In this document: positions 46,340 to 57,658 of the stretch, piece by piece
Position numbering within the stretch: the first letter of the stretch is position 1
Layout: each line of letters starts with the position of its first letter
Origin: Gracilaria gracilis
Taxonomy: Eukaryota; Rhodophyta; Florideophyceae; Gracilariales; Gracilariaceae
Direction: 5' to 3'
Assembly (NCBI GenBank): GCA_030374805.1
Contig: JARGSG010000189.1
Span: 620,001 to 684,000 of the forward strand
DNA: 64,000 nt
Notes under the pieces: generated by a model
Database searches by the model: none
What the model saw: the letters and a program-made list of their open reading frames with translations, nothing else
Told to the model about the DNA's origin: nothing
Position numbers and translations under genes: made by a program

Positions 46340-46615
46340 TATTGTAAACTGATGGGTTCAACGCTCAGGATAAAACAAGAAAGTGGTTGTAATCACTCAC
46401 ACTCGGCTTGGCTTTTTATCATTCGTCAACCCTGTGTCTTTACTCATGCTTTTATACTGTTCCAATAAAGTTCTATAGTGTTCTAGACCTCTAGCATATT
46501 TCTACAATTAGACATAACATAGTTCTATAATATTCATCAATGGAAAGCTCTAGAATTCTCTAGACGACAGCATTCTCCAGTTGCTTCTAAGAAACTTCCA
46601 GATGCTTCTACAACA
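46340..46615 (-). repeat. Copia-3 5' LTR (276 bp) with TATA box
   Basis: Begins TGTTGTAGAAGC at 46615 and ends TTTACAATA at 46340 on the minus strand. TATAAAAG lies at 46449-46456. Confidence 0.92.
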
Positions 46616-46620
46616 TGGAA

Positions 46621-47980
46621 TTCTTTCTCAACGTTAGTAGACTTCGTGCAATCAGCGATCCAATGACTTTCAGCCTTGCGATTGACGCCTCATACAGGCA
46701 GAATGGTGGTACGCGCTTTCATTAACCAGTTGGGGTGTTGAGCGACCAGGTTCGGTTGGCTTTGAGCTTGATTCCGAAGAACTATCGATGAAGATATTGT
46801 TTGCTTTGTTGAGATTGAAACCTAGATTACGTTAGGCCGGGCCGTTGTTAACGATTTGAAACGCTTCGCCAACGGACATCGAATGCTTCACGAATCCTTT
46901 GAAATCTTTTCGAAGCGTGGCGTGGATAAATTCCAAATCACTTTCGAGACGTAGTTGTATTGCCTATGATTTGATAGCGTATAGAATATGCTTCATACCC
47001 ACCTTAGGATGTTTTATTATGACCCAAGGGAGACCTTTGTGGTGGAGAACGGACACGCAAGGGGTAAAAAACGTTTCATTAACCTAAGAAAAAAGTTTTA
47101 TAATTGGCGCACTATGTTTTGCAAAAAGTAATAAGTGGCGTAGAAAAGCGCTTTTTTGTTGAAGAGATGGTCTATAAATTTCATGCTTTACGCCATTTCT
47201 CGGCCATTTCTAGCATAATTTAGACAGAGATTTACGCCATTTCTGACACCTTTCATAAATAGCGTACAAATATTGAATACCAGTTACTAACTCGAATACG
47301 AGGGCTGAAAACTCATTCATTATTTCTAAACCAAATATAAAAAGTGTAAAATACGGTGTACCTCTTTGCCTAAATCATTCTATAAATGGCGGTGAAATTG
47401 CGTAAAGAATCAAATACATACGCCATTTCTTTAATAAAAACAGCGCTTTTCTACGCCATTTGCTACTATTTGCAAAACATAATGCGCCATTTATAAAACT
47501 TTGTTTCCTAGGGCTATGGATCCAGAAGAAGTTTCGGTGATTTTCATAGCCAGTTCGTGTTTAGTTACAGCATCAATGTCACCAATTGTCATGGTATCTT
47601 TTATTCTCCGGCTTCAAATTCCAGACAGACTATGAATCTCGCATTTGTTAGATCTCCCAATTTGAAAACGTCGGGAATGTATTCTGGTTGGGTGCAAAAC
47701 GAGAGCCATTCTGAGTCTAGACAGTAGCTAGTATTGACTGGCCGTACTGGTTATGTCGTAGTTGAGTCGACAACAGCAAGCTGCAATGCCCTTGCAGCGA
47801 TCGTCTTGACATACTGTTTATATTGACTCAAAAACTCGCGCATAGCTGTAGAGTTTGTGTTAGCCGGTTTCGGATGACTCATTGAGAATTTGACCAAAGT
47901 TGGTCGCTGGAAAACATAATCATCATCTCCGGAATTGTTTGGCATCGAAGCGGACGCCTTTTTTATGATCAAACAGTAAT
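46621..47980 (-). pseudogene. gag: Gypsy-3 gag relic, interrupted by a MITE and by Copia-3
   Basis: The minus strand reads MPNNSGDDDYVFQRPTLVKF ... STAMREFLSQYKQYVKTIAARALQL, then WLSFCTQPEYIPDVFKLGDL. Beyond the MITE it reads LRLESDLEFIHATLRKDFKG and VGEAFQIVNNGPA. It closes with a knuckle-like PV-stop-GVNRKAESHWIADC. The order resembles the capsid and CCHC region of gypsy elements. Several stops and shifts are present. Function long lost. Confidence 0.5.
47088..47507. mobile_element. 420-bp MITE with about 75-bp terminal inverted repeats
   Basis: The left end (GAAAAAAGTTTTATAATTGGCGCA...) and the reverse complement of the right end (GAAACAAAGTTTTATAAATGGCGCA...) match for about 75 bp, including GGCGTAGAAAAGCGCT. 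The flanks are CTAA and CTAG. Inside, the motif acgccatttct recurs at 47191, 47232 and 47421. No coding capacity. It sits within the gag relic. Confidence 0.85.
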
Positions 47981-49120
47981 GCGATAAATCCGTGAGTATT
48001 TGCAGTGATCATTTTGCGCTTAGATTTTGAGCGCAGGGGAAAAAGATGTGAAAGACGCAGTCCGATGCTCCGATTTGATTGAGAAGAAGAGAGTAATCGA
48101 TGGCTTACGTACATTGATGCAGAGCTCTCAATTGAAATTCACCAAATTTGGAGCTTTGCTTGACCTCAGGTGTGTGGTGCCAGAGTGGAGGAGATGTTCC
48201 CCACAACCGGGACAACTCCCAACCTGACTTTTCGATATCTCGAATGAAGATAAAATACACAGCTTCCACGCTGTGTCGTTCAACCTTGCAAGTCCATCTC
48301 CGGCACCAACAGCGTCCCTCCCTGCCCCTGTAGCAGCCACTGCCGCCCATTCCCTCCATCGTCGACGACCACCGTCGTCTCCGCCAAGTTCGAGTGCCAC
48401 CGCTTAAGGCGCTCGTGCAACCATCTCGTGCTGTCGCCGCAACCCGCGTTTCCTCGTGTCGAATTACTGTTGTTTCTGTTAACCATTTGGCTAGTGTCAC
48501 AAACCGCAACACCGGCAGCAAACAGGCAGCAGGAACCGTGGCAGTGGCGAGCGTCTGTGCGAAAGGCTGAACACTATGGTATCTGTGAAGCCCTTGCCCA
48601 TCCATCCGATCACTACCCGATCTTGGTCACGACCATCATCGATCGTACCGCTGTCACCATGTAGATGCGACATCATTTGACTTCAATCCAAACTGCGGTT
48701 ACTAGGCTGTGTCGTGCGCATCTAGGCGCATGGTCACCATAAAAGTGGTGAACCACCAAGGGATTAACGTGCCGAACTGCTGTAGTCTCCCCCGTACCGG
48801 CACTAATACACATGCTACAAAGCATTGCGAGCAGCACCACAGGACACGGTGGCAAAGTGCAATGGTGTGACCTGTGAGTCAGAATAGATGGTGAGCTGGA
48901 ACAATATTTTTAGTTGGAACCCATCGGACAATGACTACAGGAAGGTTATCTCCGAGACGTACCCCCTCTCAGACCTAGATATTCGTGTATTTTGAAAACA
49001 TGTCATATGCATGAATGGAAGCTATGCAATATATCATTTGTCTATATAAACCCCCGAGTTCGAAGCCTCACAACCACCTCAACTCCCGGCATACCATCTC
49101 CTCCCTTGGCAGCCAATCAC
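47981..49120. other. Region between gag relic and E2, no gene recognised
   Basis: On the minus strand this may be upstream gag or LTR of Gypsy-3; TTATATAG near 49043 could be a TATA element. The longest frame (48105-48605, minus) is Arg/Trp-rich and has no family signature. Confidence 0.4.
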
Positions 49121-49360
49121 CTTGGTGTTATTGGAATGGTAGTTTTGATGTCAAAAATGACAGAATTAAAATGATCGAAAAACCGGGGAGTTTATCCAAA
49201 TTTCGGTGTGCCAAAATTTCCGAAAATATTTCCACATTTGCACTTCTGCTAAATTTTGTGGAGAGAATCATTCACGATCATATCCATCATTGCTATTTCG
49301 GGTGGAAAAAGAAATGGCATGTTACTTCTGTTTATGCTAGTTTCCAAACCCAATGTGAGT
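49121..49360 (+). repeat. Type-B terminal repeat of E2
   Basis: Starts CTTGGTGTTATTGGAATGG and follows the other type-B ends through GAAAAACCGG, TTATCCAAATTTCGG and CCGAAAATATTTCCACATTTG to the GCTAGTTTCCAAACCCAATGT block. Confidence 0.8.
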
Positions 49361-49649
49361 GGCACATGAAAAGAACTTTAGGGCGGCAATAGAGATATAT
49401 ATACATAGATAGCCTCTTATGGAACACGGTTAGAAGAATACAAAATAATGGAATAGGAACCCTCTATAGGGATATAGCACATCTATTAAACACATCCCAT
49501 ATCATTTTCTCATGAATCTCCCGATCTCCACCATACTCGTCTAATAGAATTAGACTCTACATAGATTCTCAGGCGTTACATCCGAACCCTCGAGAACTAA
49601 GTAACCTAACGAAACGAGCTCACCATTCACGATCCGCCCTACCCCGTAA

Positions 49650-50160
49650 CTCAAAGAATGTTTGCCGCTCCCTCATTCGGCCTATCTATGTCCCCAAAGT
49701 TCTTCACATTCTCAAAGCCGGCTCCAGCACCCCAAGCTGCACTTCTAGCGCGTGGGCTTGCAAACTTATCTCCCTTCTTCTCTTCACTGTTCAAGCATTT
49801 TCTTCATCTCTCAAGTAGCTCGCCTTTGTGCAGGTCATGAAAGTGGCGCCACCCGGTGACAAATTTGATGTCGCCATCTTCTGCATATGCCTCCAATGAG
49901 CAACAGAAAACGAACATAGTCACATAGGCCACCCAATTCCTGTTTTCACTCCCTCCATCTCCGATAATTCTTCCCCGTGATTTGGGCTCATCTTCTCTTC
50001 TGCCATCGTCGGCTCCGTTCATACGTTCTGACAGACCTATACCGCCCCTTCGTTGCATCCCCGTCTATACTTGCTTTTCCTTAAATAGTACCTGAAAAGG
50101 TTCTATCGTGACCCTGGCGCGAAGCCTTATATCCCCAATGAAACGTAGCAGCCATACCGT
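49650..50160 (+). pseudogene. Transposase C-terminal remnant of E2
   Basis: The plus strand reads AWACKLISLLLF, then FVQVMKVAPPGDKFDVAIFCICLQ, then ATENEHSHIGHPIPVFTPS and FGLIFSSAIVGSVHTF. These match, in order, the C-terminal part of the E1 transposase (CKLISLLRFD, FMELVPPSDDVDLTLN, ATDDEHNHTIHPVPISTHS, YGLILSLSILGSVHFL). TGA stands twice for Trp and once for Arg of the sisters. The N-terminal two thirds are deleted. This fixes the orientation of E2. Confidence 0.65.
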
Positions 50161-50412
50161 ATACTCCTCCTAAATCACTCACTCACACGCTTTCACTTTC
50201 TCAATTCGCTGCCATAACGATCTTCGCTCCATCTTCCTCACCAGCACCACCCTTCACCACTCTCGTCATTTTTACTTCTGCAAATGTGTCTCTCCTAGCA
50301 CCAAAGAATCTAATCCTATGGACGAAAAGCAGCTATGTAGCAATCTAGGACTGCCCGAGTCTTCGCGCTAGATACTCATGTAAGGCGCAACACTGTTTTA
50401 CTTCCGAAGGGT

Positions 50413-51932
50413 GTGGGAGACAAAATTGACGGCGGTCGTAGAGAAAGCGGAGGTAGAATTCGAGGAGATAAATGGGGATCTACAAGGAAACGGGAAGACA
50501 ATGAGGAGAAATTAAGCGTATTGCCACGGTCTGCACTCGTTCAGAGGGTGAATTCACTGAAGGGACAGTTGGGAAATATGAAGCAAGATCACTATACATT
50601 GATGGTGAGTTTGAAGCTGACGCAGAAAGAGTTGGGACGGCTGAGGGAGGAAAATAAACGGCAAAATTTGTTGATCGAAAGTCTTTGGGAGGCAGTGAAG
50701 GGGAGGAAGCGAGGTGATGAACGAGAGAAGGTGAAAGGGCGCCAAAAATATGATATTGGAGTGAAAGAAGGTTTTCTTGGATTCCTAAAGGCTATATATG
50801 ATAGCATTCTTCATTATGCAAAGTTGGAGGTGTCTGGACTTTGTTTCGACACGGAAAACGTTGGTAGAAGCTGGAAAAACGGGAGTATGACACAGGGAGA
50901 AAGTAGAGAGGGGAGCATGTTTGTAGTTGGGGAGAAGGATATGATACCTAGGTGGAACTGATGTGTTGTTGAAGTATGTGGTCGAGACAGGAATAATTTG
51001 AGAGACGTGGGAGACGAAAAGGGAAGCGGGAGGAAACAAGAGTGCGTGGAGAATGTAAACGTGGACAAGCGTCTAAAGCAGCGGATGAAGCAGACGATAA
51101 GCGATGTGATTGGGATGCGAGAGCGGGTTGCTCGGGATTTATTATTCTCTCTACTGGGATATAATTTGATTGCGAAGCGGGCAAAGCCTAGCGAGGGGAC
51201 GCAGCTTGGTGAGAAGTTGAAGAATCAGATAAACGAGGCTCGCTAGAAGCTTATGGGAAGTGAAGAGGATGGAATGAACAAGTTGTGTGCGTGGAGAATG
51301 AGCCGTTTCGAAGATCTTGCGTATTCTGGGTCAAGTGTGCATGCTCAACCGTGAGGGTGTGATGAAGAACATAAGTACTTCAAGAATGGAATGGCGGTGG
51401 CAGTGTTGGAGAAGTACATGGGATACGCAGTCGAGACCAAACGTAATGGCGGAAAGCATTACGTGGATGGGATGGTGATGCACCTCGCCAGACTTGATGC
51501 GTGGATTGGGTGTGTGGTAAAAACTATGAACGAGGGTGTGGGACGTGGAGGAAACAGGAAGCTCTTGTTTTCTACATTGTATGGGAGGTATCTGCCAAGG
51601 GCATTGGAGGGTATATTGAAGGTGGCATGGGAATTGGTGAGGGAGGGCACGGCGAAGAGTGTGAGAACGATGGGTTTTTAGAGGGGGATCCGAGGTGTGT
51701 GTCCGGAAATTCGAAGAGAACTGCGACGGTTGGACTCTGGATTCCATCGAGGGAGAATGTATATCTATCGGTGAGGGAGGAATATTTTATGGCGAATTTT
51801 ACGCGGAGACTTGGAGCGGTTCTTGATTGCTACATAGCAGCGTGCCGACAGGACGAGCCCAGTTTCAGTCGTTTGGTTGGGTACCAGGGGGACTGTAGGG
51901 ATGAGGCAGAAGGAGGAGAGGGGAGATGGTAG
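50413..51932 (+). pseudogene. Coiled-coil partner gene of E3
   Basis: Homologous to 35672-37607: LPRSALVQRVNSLKGQLGNM, the heptad-like helix, HYAKLEVSGLCFDTENVGRSWKN, then CAWRMSRFEDLAYSG, MHLARLDAWIGCVVKTMNE and CVSGNSKRTATVGLWIPSRE. Lesions: a deletion after about 50960, TAG at 51244-51246 (Glu in E1), TGA at about 51351 (Trp in E1) and a frameshift near 51650. The lesions differ from those in E1, so comparing the two copies shows the ancestral frame was open over this whole region. The N-terminal half of the E1 gene has no counterpart here. Confidence 0.6.
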
Positions 51933-52090
51933 GATGATTAAGAGTGGGAGGAGTGGAGATAGCTGTGGGATGATGATGAGGTGGTATATCTTCTTCATCG
52001 CATACCTATCTCCAATGTTTCCTGTGGAAGAGGTTGGTAGTGATTGGTTTATGAAAATCCTATGGAATGAGTGCTATGCGGGGGTGAGAG

Positions 52091-54383
52091 TTAGGGCCCG
52101 GAGGTGAGGTCCCGGTAGAATCTGTTGAGGTACAATCTATAGAAACGCCAGTGGAGGCGGGAAGTGAAGGGAGGTGCGGGATAGTTCTGGCGGAGAACAT
52201 GAACGGAGCCAAGGATAAAAGAGAAAGCGATGAGTCCAAACCATTGAAAAACGTTGTCGGATGTGGAGTGGGTGGAGATGGGAACTGGCTGGGTGGTATG
52301 GTTATGGTCATCGTCTGTTGCCCATCGGAGGCATACGCAGTTGAGGGTGACATCGACTTCGTAGCTTGGTGGGTCCATGAACTATACGAAGGCAAATTAC
52401 TTGGGAGATGGATTGGAAAAAGGAAGGGTGAGCGAAGAAGGGAGATGAGCTTGCAGACCCAGACGATGGGGGTGGAGTTGGAAGAGCTGGTGCCTGCGAC
52501 GAGGACGTGAGAGAACTTTGGGGATTTAGAAGAACCAAAGGACGGGGCGGCAAATATTCGTTGGATGAGAGGGACTGGAGGATCCTGGACCGCGAGCTTG
52601 TTCCACTCTTCAATGTAGTGGTGGAGTGATGGGACATAATCGCCGGCGACGTAAGCGGAGTTAACTACGGTGATTCGGGTGCGTCGGAGAGTGGGGGAGT
52701 TCTCTGGAGGTTCTAGGACTTCGAGAGTGGGGATGAATGAATGGAGGGCGTGCTTTCCAATGTGTTGGATGATGGAAAGAGTGTCGGTGGGGAAGAGGTC
52801 TTGCAGAGATTTGGGATTGAAATGGGGATTAGAGTGAACGAATTTGTGGGCGGTAATGAGATCAACGAATGAGATGTGTTTTCCATCACGGATTAAACCG
52901 GGTTGACGAGATTGGATGGAAGAGGCGAGGACAGGAGAGGAGGAAGTGATGGAGTGGTTGGTGGAAAGGGGGTTCCAATCTTTGGTGGCGTTGGAGTGAT
53001 GGATGGCGCGAATGGTTTCTTCATGTGAGGTGGACCTGCGCTTTGAGGTTTTGGAGTAGTGTGACTTGAAGAGGGAGTGGGCGTGTTCGAATATGCCGGC
53101 GTCGTTGAAGTGGAGGCCTCCGAAGTGGCGAACTTCCTCGAAGATGTGGTCGAAAAGATGGAACTTGAGAGTGCCAAGGCTGGAAGTGTGGTGGCGGCCG
53201 AGGACGAGTACGGCTGTGCGCTTGAAGGAGCGGATTTGGAATTGGAGGTATGTGAGGCGGGAGTCGGTCTACTCTGCGGCGGTGTTGTATCTCATGGAGA
53301 AGAGGGGAAGATCGGAGTACTTGGTGAAAACGGAAGTGATGGGAGCTGCATCGACCTCGTCACAGCAGCGGTCAAAGAAGGCGCCTATGAAGAGGAGACC
53401 ATGTCGAGTGAGCGGTAGTCTTTTGCTTCGAGCATACTACGTAGGCCATCGGAGGGGAAGATACCGTTAAGGTTCCGACCGCTGTCGGAAGAGGAAAAGT
53501 TGATGTGGAGTCCTGTAGCCAGGGAGTGCTTTTCGATGGCGTGAGGATGGTGTTTGCGTGTTTTAGGATGGAAGAGCGGACGGAGTTGAAGGAAAGACGG
53601 GACTTGGAGGAACGGGGGTAGTGAAGAGTGATTCTGACTTGAGTCTCTCAATGGCTTCCAGCTTGATGAGCTCGGAGATGCCGAGGTGGAAGTTATGAAG
53701 TTGGTCGAAGGGGATGATATTGTAAAGAGAGAAAAGAGGGGTGATGTTGAGGAGAGGGAAGGATTCGAAGAGGGAGAAGTATTCTGCGAGCGGAAGGGAG
53801 TGGAGTGCTTCAACGTCCTTTTCCTTCGTGTTTCGGGCGATTCTAAGCTTTTATGGCGAGGAGGGCCTTTTCAGCATCTTGGAGGAGGGTAGAGTGTGAT
53901 TTGCGTGCAACGAGAATCCGGGTCTTGGATCGAAGAGGGGAATGGAATATGTAGGTGGAGGTCGGAGCGTGGGACGGTAAATCGGTGGCAAGGATGCTGG
54001 GAGAGGGTACCGTGGGAGATGGCGAGAATGTCCTTTGCTTCTGGGATCTCTGCACAGCAGCTGGAGAGGGAGCAGACGGGGGTGCCTACGATATGGTAGG
54101 CGTCTTGGGTGTAGACGGAGAGGGAGAGCTGTTGCTGGTTGTAATAGTCGTCATCGGCGATGGGGACGTTTTGACGATTGGAGAACGGAGGTGGGGGTGG
54201 TGGTGGGAGTTGGGGGGTGGACTTGTGACGCTTTATGCGTGAGGGGGAGTGAGGGACGTTGCCGCCGGGGGAGGGGAAACGCTTGTTGGCGGTGAGACGG
54301 TTGGGGCATATCCTTTGATAGCTTTGAATGACAGGGATGGTGCGAACGAAGAAGGAGCAGCCTTCAAAGCAGCAATTAGGCAT
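52091..54383 (-). pseudogene. KDZ/Plavaka-like transposase of E3
   Basis: It begins with the same finger (MPNCCFEGCSFFVRTIPVIQ) and here reads straight through to PIADDDYYNQQQLSLS, showing that the corresponding E1 frame is shifted. Further in, KFHLFDHIFEEVRHFGG and HAHSLFKSHYSKTSKR match E1 (about 53170-53040). The C-terminus is well kept, from CVCLRWATDDDHNH to FYLNRFYRDLTSGP with TAA at 52091. The middle, including the YSDK region, is badly scrambled. It converges on the partner gene, as in E1. Confidence 0.6.
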
Positions 54384-54703
54384 GGCGGGGAGCGGTGTGG
54401 GGGTGTTGGGGGTGAGGGAGGTACGTAGTGGTGAGGAGCGTAATATGGCGCACGGAGGGTGGGACGGAGTGATGGGGGAGGTGGCACGTGATGCAAAGGC
54501 GTTTCAAAAGTGAGAGAATAAATGGCCGATATCTGATATGAGAGTTGTTGAATAGATGTGCTGTATCTCTATAGCAAGTTCCTATTCGAAGGGTTTGTAT
54601 TCTTCTAATCATATTTCATAAGCAGCTCTCTATGTATACATATCCCTATTTGGAGATATGTATCCCTATTTGACGCCGTAAAGTTCTAAATATATGCCAC
54701 TTA

Positions 54704-54946
54704 CACACTTACATTGGGTTCGGAAACTAGCATGAACGGAAGTAACAAGCTAGTTTGCCTTCAATCCAAACTAATAATGATGGAAATAATCGTGAATGAT
54801 TCTTTCCACAAAAACTAGAACAAGTGGAAATGTGGAAATATTTTCGGAAATTAAGCACATCCAAATTTGGATGAATTCACCGGTTTTTCTATCATTTTTA
54901 TTTGGTCATTTCTGACACCCAAACTAGCATTCCGATAACACCGACG
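54704..54946 (-). repeat. Type-B terminal repeat of E3
   Basis: The reverse complement begins CGTCGGTGTTATCGGAATGC and is the best preserved of the three type-B ends. The internal match with 40404-40641 runs for about 240 bp. Confidence 0.85.
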
Positions 54947-55149
54947 TATGTATGCGCTGCGGATGATGAAGCTGGGGTGCAATTCCGGCCGCTCTCCTTC
55001 ATAGTGAGCAAAAAAGGTGGAGCGCAACTTCTTCCAGAGTCCATAAATTATGAATGATGAAGATCGTGTGCAACTCCATTCGCTGTCGTCGCGCATTGAG
55101 CGATGAGGATAAATGGAAACTTTTTTCTCTCTCCTTGCGCTATAACCGG

Positions 55150-55891
55150 GAAAGCCGCAGTGGACCCCTGTTTGCGTGCCCATGTTCATTGAATGATGTG
55201 TCAAAGTCCTTGAGGGCGCTGCCGTAGGTCGGAAACGCCTCCACTGAGATGTAGATATTGTAAAAGATACAGGTTTTGAAGCTGCGTATATGGAGGAAAT
55301 CCTTCCTTATAGTTGAATTTTGGTTTTGTACTTGATGGCGACTTCATGCATAGTATTAAACCCAAGATAGTGACGAAAAAGGTTGACAAATTAAACCCAA
55401 ACAAGCTTTTCGGAGCACGAATTAGGGGAGGTGTCTTGATCTACGGCTATTGAGGAAGACCTGCGGTCCAAGAACGTTCAGTTAGGGCAAGGGTCCAATT
55501 TTTCCTGACAGTGGTTACCCGCTTCGGAAAGAGAGGAGTGAAATCATCTTCTGTTGTTGCCATAAAAGTTGAAAGCGCAGTATTAGAAACGTCAAGCGTG
55601 CGATGACAAAGTATACAACGCAAAAGAATGGAAAACATGTGCCCGTTCTGTGAAAAGCCAAAGTTTTCTTTCGTAATGCAGTACAAAACATTATTACTGT
55701 TCCCAAAAAGTCACTCTTGTCGCAGAAGACCTTGGAATTTGTGGAATGCCGTGGGCGTAAATGAAGTCTTCGATTGAAAGAAAAGTATCATGAAGGCAAA
55801 TGTTGTAGTACGGTACTGTCCAGATACGGCGTTCATCTACAACAACAACTGGGGTGTTATTAAAAACGATAGAAGTTTAAAGCGAGCTCAT
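55150..55891 (-). pseudogene. Reductase-like relic of E2 (sister of 24431-25264)
   Basis: On the minus strand from ATG 55889-55891: NTPVVVVDERR, then HDTFLSIEDFIYAHGIPQ (E1: QDTILSLQDFIAADSIPQ), FSQNGHMFSIL (E1: FIQNGHILPIL), DDFTPLFPKRVTTV (E1: DGVTPLTPNGLTTV), EKLVWV and GFNTMHEVAIKYKT (E1: GFITMHDVATHYNT). Several stops and at least two frame changes. Protein similarity is clear but nucleotide divergence is high, so E1 and E2 separated long ago. Confidence 0.7.
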
Positions 55892-56431
55892 TTGGTCGCA
55901 GTTTTTGATGCTGTCGGAGCAAGTTCTTCTATATATACAACATTGAGGCAGCCTTGAGTAGGCAACTGTGCTTTTTTTGTAAATATTGAGAGAAGAATTT
56001 AAGTGAGAAAGGAAAGTATTAACCTAACTTATTGAAAATAAGTGACAAGTAGCCTTCGAAGAGGAATGAGTGAACAGTTTGTTAGTGACAAGAAATTCAC
56101 TTCAGTGAGGCAGAAATCATGAGCGTTTATTGTAGCTAGTGGAAACGGGCGGCTGTGGATACCTTTCTACTGATGTGCAAAAAGAAGGGAGGTTGGTGAA
56201 AGTTCTGGAAGAAAAAGAATTTCTGCCGAATGGTGAGAATTCGCAGTAAAGAATAATGTGCCTCAAATGGGTGTGCGGCGTACAAAGGGACGCCGTAGAT
56301 CTTTCCAGACTGCATGCAGTGGTGTGAATTGTGGGAGTTGCTGCCCTCATCTCGCCTGTTTCAATCTCGCTTATCGCCTAACGTGGTCAGTCCCTGCAAT
56401 TTTGAGTGGGTAGGTGGAAAACACGGAGCTT
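55892..56431. other. E2 spacer between two divergent relic genes
   Basis: Corresponds to 23919-24430 of E1, which also separates the coiled-coil and reductase-like genes and should hold their promoters. No conserved motif picked out by eye. Confidence 0.4.
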
Positions 56432-57374
56432 ATGGCTCTGCTTCACCAAAAAAAGATTCTAAGAACACCCCCGCGGAGGGAATGAGGGTGGGGACTCGGT
56501 TTATGTCGAGGGGAGTGAGAGGGAGAGGCGAAGGAGGAGATGAGATGGGCGGTGAGGGAGTTGGAGGAAGTAGAATGGGCAGGCATGGCGGTGATGGGGA
56601 CGAAGCAGGTGGACCAGAGCGGAGGTTTTCTGGGGAGATGGAATAGCGTTTGAGAGAGCTTGGAGTGAATATAAAAGAGCTTATGCATATATGTGTTTGT
56701 GATATGGTGGCAGAGATGGAAGGGGTGGCGCGGAGTGTGTCGCAGATTGCAGATGCCAATGGATTTGATTTCGGAGATTCAAGAAAGGATGAACTTGGCA
56801 GGAGTTGGGGTTGATGAACATTTGAAAGGAATGGTGCAGTGTAAGACAAGGACATGCGGAAGCCATGGATTGAAAATGAAGGGCTGAAGGGTAGAATGGA
56901 GGTGTTGGAGGAGCACGTGGAGCATATGGAGGAGGCGTGTGATTTGTTGTTGTTTGGATCCACTGTGGAAGGAATTTTTGAGGGAAGGCGGAGTTCGGAG
57001 GGGAGATGGAAGAGAGATAGGGTCGCCAGGGACACTTATTTATCTGGGAGAATGTGAGTGTGTGAGGGGAGGGGTAAAAAGAAAGAAAAGGAGGACAAAT
57101 TGGGGCAAGTTGGATGAGGATGAGGCAGAAGAATGGGTTGGTGGTGCGTGAGATGGAGGACATGTGTATGCTGACGCAGTCACTGGGCTGGGCTCCACTA
57201 CTGGAGTCTTGCCGCCGTCAAGTACGGGTGAACGCATATTGGTGGAGCAGGAGGAAAAGATTCTGGGGGGGGATGGAGAGTTGGAGTAGGATAGAATGGT
57301 ATATGGGAATGAAGAGATTGGTTCGCCGGAATTTTTTAAATTCACATTCAGGGAAAGTGGGGCTTAAGATCTGA
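56432..57374 (+). pseudogene. Coiled-coil relic at the A end of E2
   Basis: ATG 56432 begins MALLHQKKILRTPPRRE (E1: LMALLHKTKVPETPPRKK). Further on, ERRFSGEME-TAG-RLRELGVNIKEL aligns with ERRFTGEMEERVRKLGGSLKEH of E1, so TAG stands for Glu. VEVLEEHVEHMEEAC-like text (56900 region) matches the end of the E1 coiled coil. The C-terminus near 57330 keeps RNFLNSHSGK. Multiple shifts. Confidence 0.6.
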
Positions 57375-57499
57375 ATGCAGATGTGAAAAAATAGTGCGCT
57401 AGTGTTCCGTTCGTAATGATTTAGAGATTTTTTCAGGACAGTGACGAAAATAGAAGGTCGACCAGTTGCAAGAGAACTTCAAAGTACCATATATATAAA

Positions 57500-57658
57500 A
57501 CACATGGAGCTTGAACTGCACCAAACGGAAACGTAATTTCCAAAATTTTTATTTTTCGGCCTTGCCAACTGGCATAACCTGCAAAAATGCTATTTTTCGG
57601 ACTTTTATTTTAACAACTAGCGATATGGCATACTAAACTAGCATTGCGAGAATACCGA
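57500..57658 (-). repeat. Type-A terminal repeat of E2
   Basis: The reverse complement reads CGGTATTCTCGCAATGCTAGTTTAGTATG and matches the left end of E1 for about 150 bp. Confidence 0.8.

Larger units (their letters stand above)
42020..46615 (-). mobile_element. Copia-3: complete short-LTR Ty1/copia element
   Basis: Two 276-bp LTRs flank gag-pol, with a primer site and polypurine tract in place. The flanking 5 bp are tggaa (46616-46620) and tagaa (42015-42019), a target-site duplication with one mismatch. It inserted into an old gag relic. It is AT-richer than Copia-1 and Copia-2, suggesting a different history. Confidence 0.92.
49121..57658. mobile_element. E2: decayed relative of E1 in inverted orientation, with E3 inside
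   Basis: The left end is type B (outermost bases at 49121), the right end type A (57658), the mirror image of E1. Mirrored contents: a transposase tail pointing right (49650-50160), a reductase-like relic pointing left, and a coiled-coil relic pointing right at the A end. Between them lies the right half of another copy, E3 (about 50200-54946), in E1 orientation with its own type-B end. Order and strand agree with E1 at every recognisable gene, which supports this reading over a single large transposon. Confidence 0.6.

Noticed and set aside
22696..57658. A single 35-kb transposon bounded by the two type-A ends
   Set aside because: The two arms are alike only at protein level, too diverged for ends of one insertion. 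Three type-B ends and the mirrored gene order fit two elements plus a fragment better.
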